Assembly (NCBI GenBank): GCA_030631415.1
Contig: DAOVLE010000112.1
Coordinates: 1-15,947 of the forward strand
Origin: JAAEQG01 sp023133475
GTDB lineage: Bacteria > Planctomycetota > Phycisphaerae > UBA1845
Reading direction: 5' to 3'
DNA: 15,947 nt
Under the pieces are notes generated by a model. That model saw nothing but the letters and a program-made list of their open reading frames with translations, made no database searches and was not told the DNA's origin. Position 1 is the stretch's first letter. Each line of letters starts with the position of its first letter. Positions 13,296-15,947 of the stretch are shown here, one piece after another. The position numbers and the translations under genes are program-made.

Positions 13296-14035
13296 GTGAC
13301 GAACTCTATGAACGGCTCGTGGCGTACTCGCAGGGGCGGGGCAGTGAGGACGAGCGGCATGAGCTTGAAGCACTTGCTAAAACCGACTCCACTGCCGCCG
13401 AGACCTTGGAGATGATCCAGGATACGACGGTCGCCCTTCATGTGTATGCGGAGGCTACGGAACCTGACGAAGATGGGCTTCGCAGAAAAAAGGCGGAGCT
13501 ACGCCGACGGATTGGGCGTCCAAGCCACCGCCGTGTGCTTGCGCTGGCTGCTGCAAGCATTGGGCTAGCTGCGGTGGTGGTTGTTTCCATTTGGCCGAGA
13601 AACCCCTCTGTTATAGGTAAGGCGTGGGTGTGTGAAAGAATTTTGGATGCTGACATGCCGTGGTTCGACGTTCGTAACGGGCAGACGCTGGAGGCAGGTG
13701 CGTCGGAGACCATGAGGGTACACCTGAGCCAGGGGGTTCGTTTCGTGCTGAGGGCGAGAGCGTCGGTGAAGGCGCACCAGGACAATGTCGAACTAAATGG
13801 CGGACAGATAGAAGGGACTTCGAGCAACGTTCCTCTTACCATTGCTTTGCGGGACGCTTCTCTAGTCGTTCCCGCCGGTGCAATGTTCAATATCGCTCTC
13901 GACATGGATCGAGGGGGCAAATGTACGCTTTGGGTAGATAAGGAGGCCGTCCTATTACAAGGCGACGTCTCAAGAATAATCCCAGCCAACGAGAGGGTGG
14001 AGTGGGAGTTAGGCGAGTTTGCGTGCGAGCAGTAA
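13259..14035 (+). CDS. FecR-like membrane anti-sigma factor
   Basis: Probably holds the adjacent sigma factor at the inner membrane and releases it on a periplasmic signal. From the ATG there are 258 residues: a cytosolic helical N-terminus (DELYERLVAYSQGRGSEDER), a basic stretch, one membrane span (VLALAAASIGLAAVVVVSIW, about 93-112), and a periplasmic FecR-like beta domain (GQTLEAGASETMRVHLSQG, VELNGGQIEG, VVPAGAMFNIALD, CTLWVDKEAVLLQGDV). The zinc anti-sigma HxxxCxxC motif is absent. An upstream GTG at 13250 is in frame, but GGAG at 13247-13250 is correctly spaced for the ATG at 13259. It overlaps the sigma gene by 37 bases and the pilin gene by 34. Confidence 0.8.
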   Translation: MEHKKNCHTSAVSDELYERLVAYSQGRGSEDERHELEALAKTDSTAAETLEMIQDTTVALHVYAEATEPDEDGLRRKKAELRRRIGRPSHRRVLALAAASIGLAAVVVVSIWPRNPSVIGKAWVCERILDADMPWFDVRNGQTLEAGASETMRVHLSQGVRFVLRARASVKAHQDNVELNGGQIEGTSSNVPLTIALRDASLVVPAGAMFNIALDMDRGGKCTLWVDKEAVLLQGDVSRIIPANERVEWELGEFACEQ

Positions 14036-14784
14036 CCCTTGTCGAGATACTTGTGTCAATCTCGATCCTTTCGTTACTGACAGCAATACTCCTGCCGTCG
14101 TTGGGCAAGGCGAGGCAACAGACGTTGCGGATCGTGTGTCTCGCAAACATGCGGGCACTGACCCGGGGAATCTGCGAGTACGCGCAAGACAACATGGACT
14201 GGTTGCCCCCCTCCGCTCAATATTACGATGGAAAAGACCATTTTGATCTGTCTGCGAACATCGTTCGAATCGAGAGCGTGGGCTACGACTTAGCGTCGCT
14301 GCTCGGGCCGTACGTAGGCCCCGATGCCCTATCGTGCCCGGAACCCAACCCGAAGGCCGTCACCCACCCGGATAACTTTGCAGAGGTGGTCCAATCCAAC
14401 TACATTTTCTTGTGGGGGGCCTCACGCAGCACGCCCGTCGAGGGCGTCAGGCGACTTACCGGAGGGGGGGAAAATGCGCTGGTACTTGCTGACTTCACCT
14501 GGTATAATGTCGATCCGGAGGCAAATTGGACGCCCATCTGGGGAGGGAATCACGCTAGGCCAGGTTCTCCCAGGGGCGCGGTTTGGGAGGTAGATCTGGC
14601 AGCCAACCCGTCAGCAACGCAGTTTGTACAACGGGATACGCCGGTACATCTTCTCGGGTTGAACGCTGCTCGATTGTCGGGTTCCGTGGAATGGTATCCG
14701 CGAAAACGCGGCAAGTGGAGAACCGCCGGGCCCTATAACCAACAAACGGCAAAGTACTCAGCGGTCTATCTGCCGAGGAAATGA
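14002..14784 (+). CDS. Pseudopilin-like protein with type IV prepilin leader
   Basis: The N-terminus has the class III signal, VRAVTLVEILVSISILSLLT, with E at +5, a hydrophobic helix, and PSLGKARQQ after it. The residue before the cut is Ala rather than Gly, common in planctomycete pseudopilins. The rest (about 225 residues) is a globular domain ending ...VHLLGLNAARLSGSVEWYPRK, which resembles the end of planctomycete H-X9-DG pseudopilins but without the DG. The start shown is GTG at 14002 with GAGAGG upstream; GTG at 14023, nearer the leader, is a good alternative. It overlaps the FecR-like gene by 34 bases. It would be processed by a prepilin peptidase and held in the inner membrane or a type II-like pseudopilus. 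Confidence 0.8.
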   Translation: MGVRRVCVRAVTLVEILVSISILSLLTAILLPSLGKARQQTLRIVCLANMRALTRGICEYAQDNMDWLPPSAQYYDGKDHFDLSANIVRIESVGYDLASLLGPYVGPDALSCPEPNPKAVTHPDNFAEVVQSNYIFLWGASRSTPVEGVRRLTGGGENALVLADFTWYNVDPEANWTPIWGGNHARPGSPRGAVWEVDLAANPSATQFVQRDTPVHLLGLNAARLSGSVEWYPRKRGKWRTAGPYNQQTAKYSAVYLPRK

Positions 14785-14832
14785 TACAGAGGAGCAGGGA
14801 GAGATAACACAACATGAGCAAGGAGAGAGAAG

Positions 14833-15456
14833 ATGGAGTATCACGTCATTGCGGTCCTCATGGGGCTGGGTCTAGCTGTTGGCGAAGCTCTGGGAGCACC
14901 CGATCCTGTTGGAGACCAGTTTAATCCATACGGGTTGCCGCCGGGTAGTGCGCCGGACTTGGTCGAGGTGTCGGTGATCCGTGACGCGGGCAACCTCAGC
15001 GTCACCTTGGAATGCGATGCCCCGGTGTATCCTGCGGATGACTTCGCCCACTGGGATTTGCGAATTCTCGGTCGCATCGACTTCGGCGTTGGTGACGACG
15101 GTTCAGCCGCGGACTCCTACAAGAGTCAGTGGTATTCCGATCCAAGCTACCTTGATGTATTGGCGTTCTTGAGCTTGAACGACGTCGCAGACGGCCAGAT
15201 TCCGCTTTATGATGATGGGGTTACCGTGCTTGCTTATCTCCCCATCAGCTTTGAAAGTACCATCGTTTCGGTTGTCGTGCCCGAAGCACTGCTGCCCGAC
15301 TTAGCCGATGGGTTTGATGTCCTGGTTCACGATATCGACGAAATGAGTTGGGATGTATTTCCCAACGGCCCTGGACACGCGGACGTAGTCCCTGAGCCCT
15401 CGATGCTGCTGTTGTTGGTTGCTGGACTGCTGGGCTGGCGAAGAAAACAGGGATAG
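14833..15456 (+). CDS. PEP-CTERM surface protein
   Basis: 207 residues with an N-terminal signal peptide (1-21, ending GEALGA) and a C-terminal sorting tail: V-PEP-S at 186-190, a hydrophobic helix (MLLLLVAGLLGW, 191-202) and basic RRKQG. Exosortase (EpsH/Xrt) recognises PEP-CTERM tails, removes them and delivers the protein to the surface or matrix. The body is acidic and beta-rich (DPVGDQFNPYG, LEVSV-type strands) with no recognised enzyme motif. AGGAGAG at 14821 gives a good start. It lies 48 bases after the pilin gene on the same strand, so it is probably the last gene of the sigma cluster. No exosortase is in the window. Confidence 0.85.
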   Translation: MEYHVIAVLMGLGLAVGEALGAPDPVGDQFNPYGLPPGSAPDLVEVSVIRDAGNLSVTLECDAPVYPADDFAHWDLRILGRIDFGVGDDGSAADSYKSQWYSDPSYLDVLAFLSLNDVADGQIPLYDDGVTVLAYLPISFESTIVSVVVPEALLPDLADGFDVLVHDIDEMSWDVFPNGPGHADVVPEPSMLLLLVAGLLGWRRKQG

Positions 15457-15536
15457 CCCCCAGTGCTTACTGGCTGAGTTTGTCGGGGTGGCGTTCTGTC
15501 AGATGACCAGCAAAAAAGGGGCCACCTTAGCAGAAA

Positions 15537-15679
15537 CGCCGGGTGCTCCCGACAAGCCCAAGTTTGGCGGGTGGCGGGTGGCATGGTCCACGCTTGCGTG
15601 GCCATGAGAAGTGCGACAACTTTTCATCCAGTGATGATGTCTTCTGACCACACCGCCGGGTACTCCCGACAAGCCCAAG
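15537..15679 (+). repeat. Direct repeat pair, 26 bp, flanking a hairpin
   Basis: CGCCGGGTGCTCCCGACAAG plus CCCAAG at 15537-15562 and again at 15654-15679 with one mismatch (G to A); the starts are 117 bp apart. Between the copies is the hairpin at 15582-15606. Reading frames across it give only short repeat-like peptides, so it is not a gene. Confidence 0.7.
15582..15606. repeat. REP-like hairpin
   Basis: CATGGTCCACGC (15582-15593), loop TT, GCGTGGCCATG (15596-15606): an 11-bp stem with one bulged T. It lies between the two direct repeats and has no T-run after it. Confidence 0.6.
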
Positions 15680-15684
15680 GGTGG

Positions 15685-15755
15685 CACGGACAAGGATCGC
15701 CCGGCACAAGGCGTCCGAATCATACCATGGTGTGTGCGGGCGATCCTTGTCCGTG
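15685..15755. repeat. 19-bp perfect inverted repeat
   Basis: CACGGACAAGGATCGCCCG (15685-15703) and its exact complement (15737-15755), separated by 33 bases that contain a small palindrome, ACCATGGT. It follows the second direct repeat closely. Confidence 0.75.
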
Positions 15756-15947
15756 TTCGGCGCGTGAGGGGTTGCCGACGTTCGAGACGGACAAGCTCGG
15801 TCTTGGTCGTATCATAGCCGTTCCCCGATTCGAGAGACGCTCGCTCGGCAATCGCCCCTCGCCTCAGACGCTTGCCCGTGCCACCCGACCGATTTGGTAT
15901 GATGTCCCCCGATTTGTGAGGTCAGGGCGATTGCATCTAATCCACTG
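15756..15947 (+). other. Right-edge non-coding stretch with imperfect inverted repeat
   Basis: No credible gene. GAGGGG-TTGCCGA (about 15766-15778) faces TCGGCAA-CGCCCCTC (about 15844-15860) as an imperfect inverted repeat. TATGAT at 15898-15903, with TTGCCC 20 bp upstream, is a poor promoter candidate for a gene beyond the edge. Confidence 0.3.

Noticed and set aside
15499..15723. Short ORFs on both strands after the PEP-CTERM gene
   Set aside because: They are translations of the direct repeats and hairpins, with no ribosome binding site or domain.

Overview
The window looks like a bacterial chromosome segment, most likely from a planctomycete of the Phycisphaerae type (inference). Supporting signs are a SecA about 1.5 times the usual length, a planctomycete-style pseudopilin, a PEP-CTERM protein, an ECF sigma/FecR pair and a high-GC bacterial tRNA-Pro. 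The striking exception is on the left: gatE and gatD, the two subunits of the Glu-tRNA(Gln) amidotransferase that is classically archaeal.

Layout. Positions 1-415 hold repeats and the gatE promoter. gatE (416-2449) and gatD (2598-3983) run rightward, separated by a repeat-hairpin-repeat element that supplies the end of the gatE reading frame. secA (4185-8153) runs leftward and converges on gatD across a second repeat-hairpin-repeat element. Upstream of secA (8154-8996) are a possible structured leader with a weak small ORF, a possible leftward promoter, a REPIN-like GTAG repeat pair and a second copy of a dispersed repeat. tRNA-Pro(UGG) lies at 8997-9071. Two small genes follow, one a 35-residue zinc-knuckle protein behind a perfect 24-bp palindrome.

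The right half is accessory in character. A leftward three-gene operon (12657 to 9632) encodes a secreted protein, a HEAT-like helical-repeat protein and a double zinc-ribbon protein. A divergent rightward cluster (12801-15456) encodes an ECF sigma factor, a FecR-like membrane anti-sigma factor, a pseudopilin-like protein and a PEP-CTERM surface protein. The last 490 bases hold direct and inverted repeats and no convincing gene.

A recurring theme is 7-bp tandem repeats of two families (AGAATGG/AAAATGG and TGCCTCA/TGCCTCT). They sit in intergenic gaps as inverted pairs around hairpins. They also enter coding sequence: the 3' end of gatE, the stop codon of secA, and an in-frame insert inside the SecA motor.
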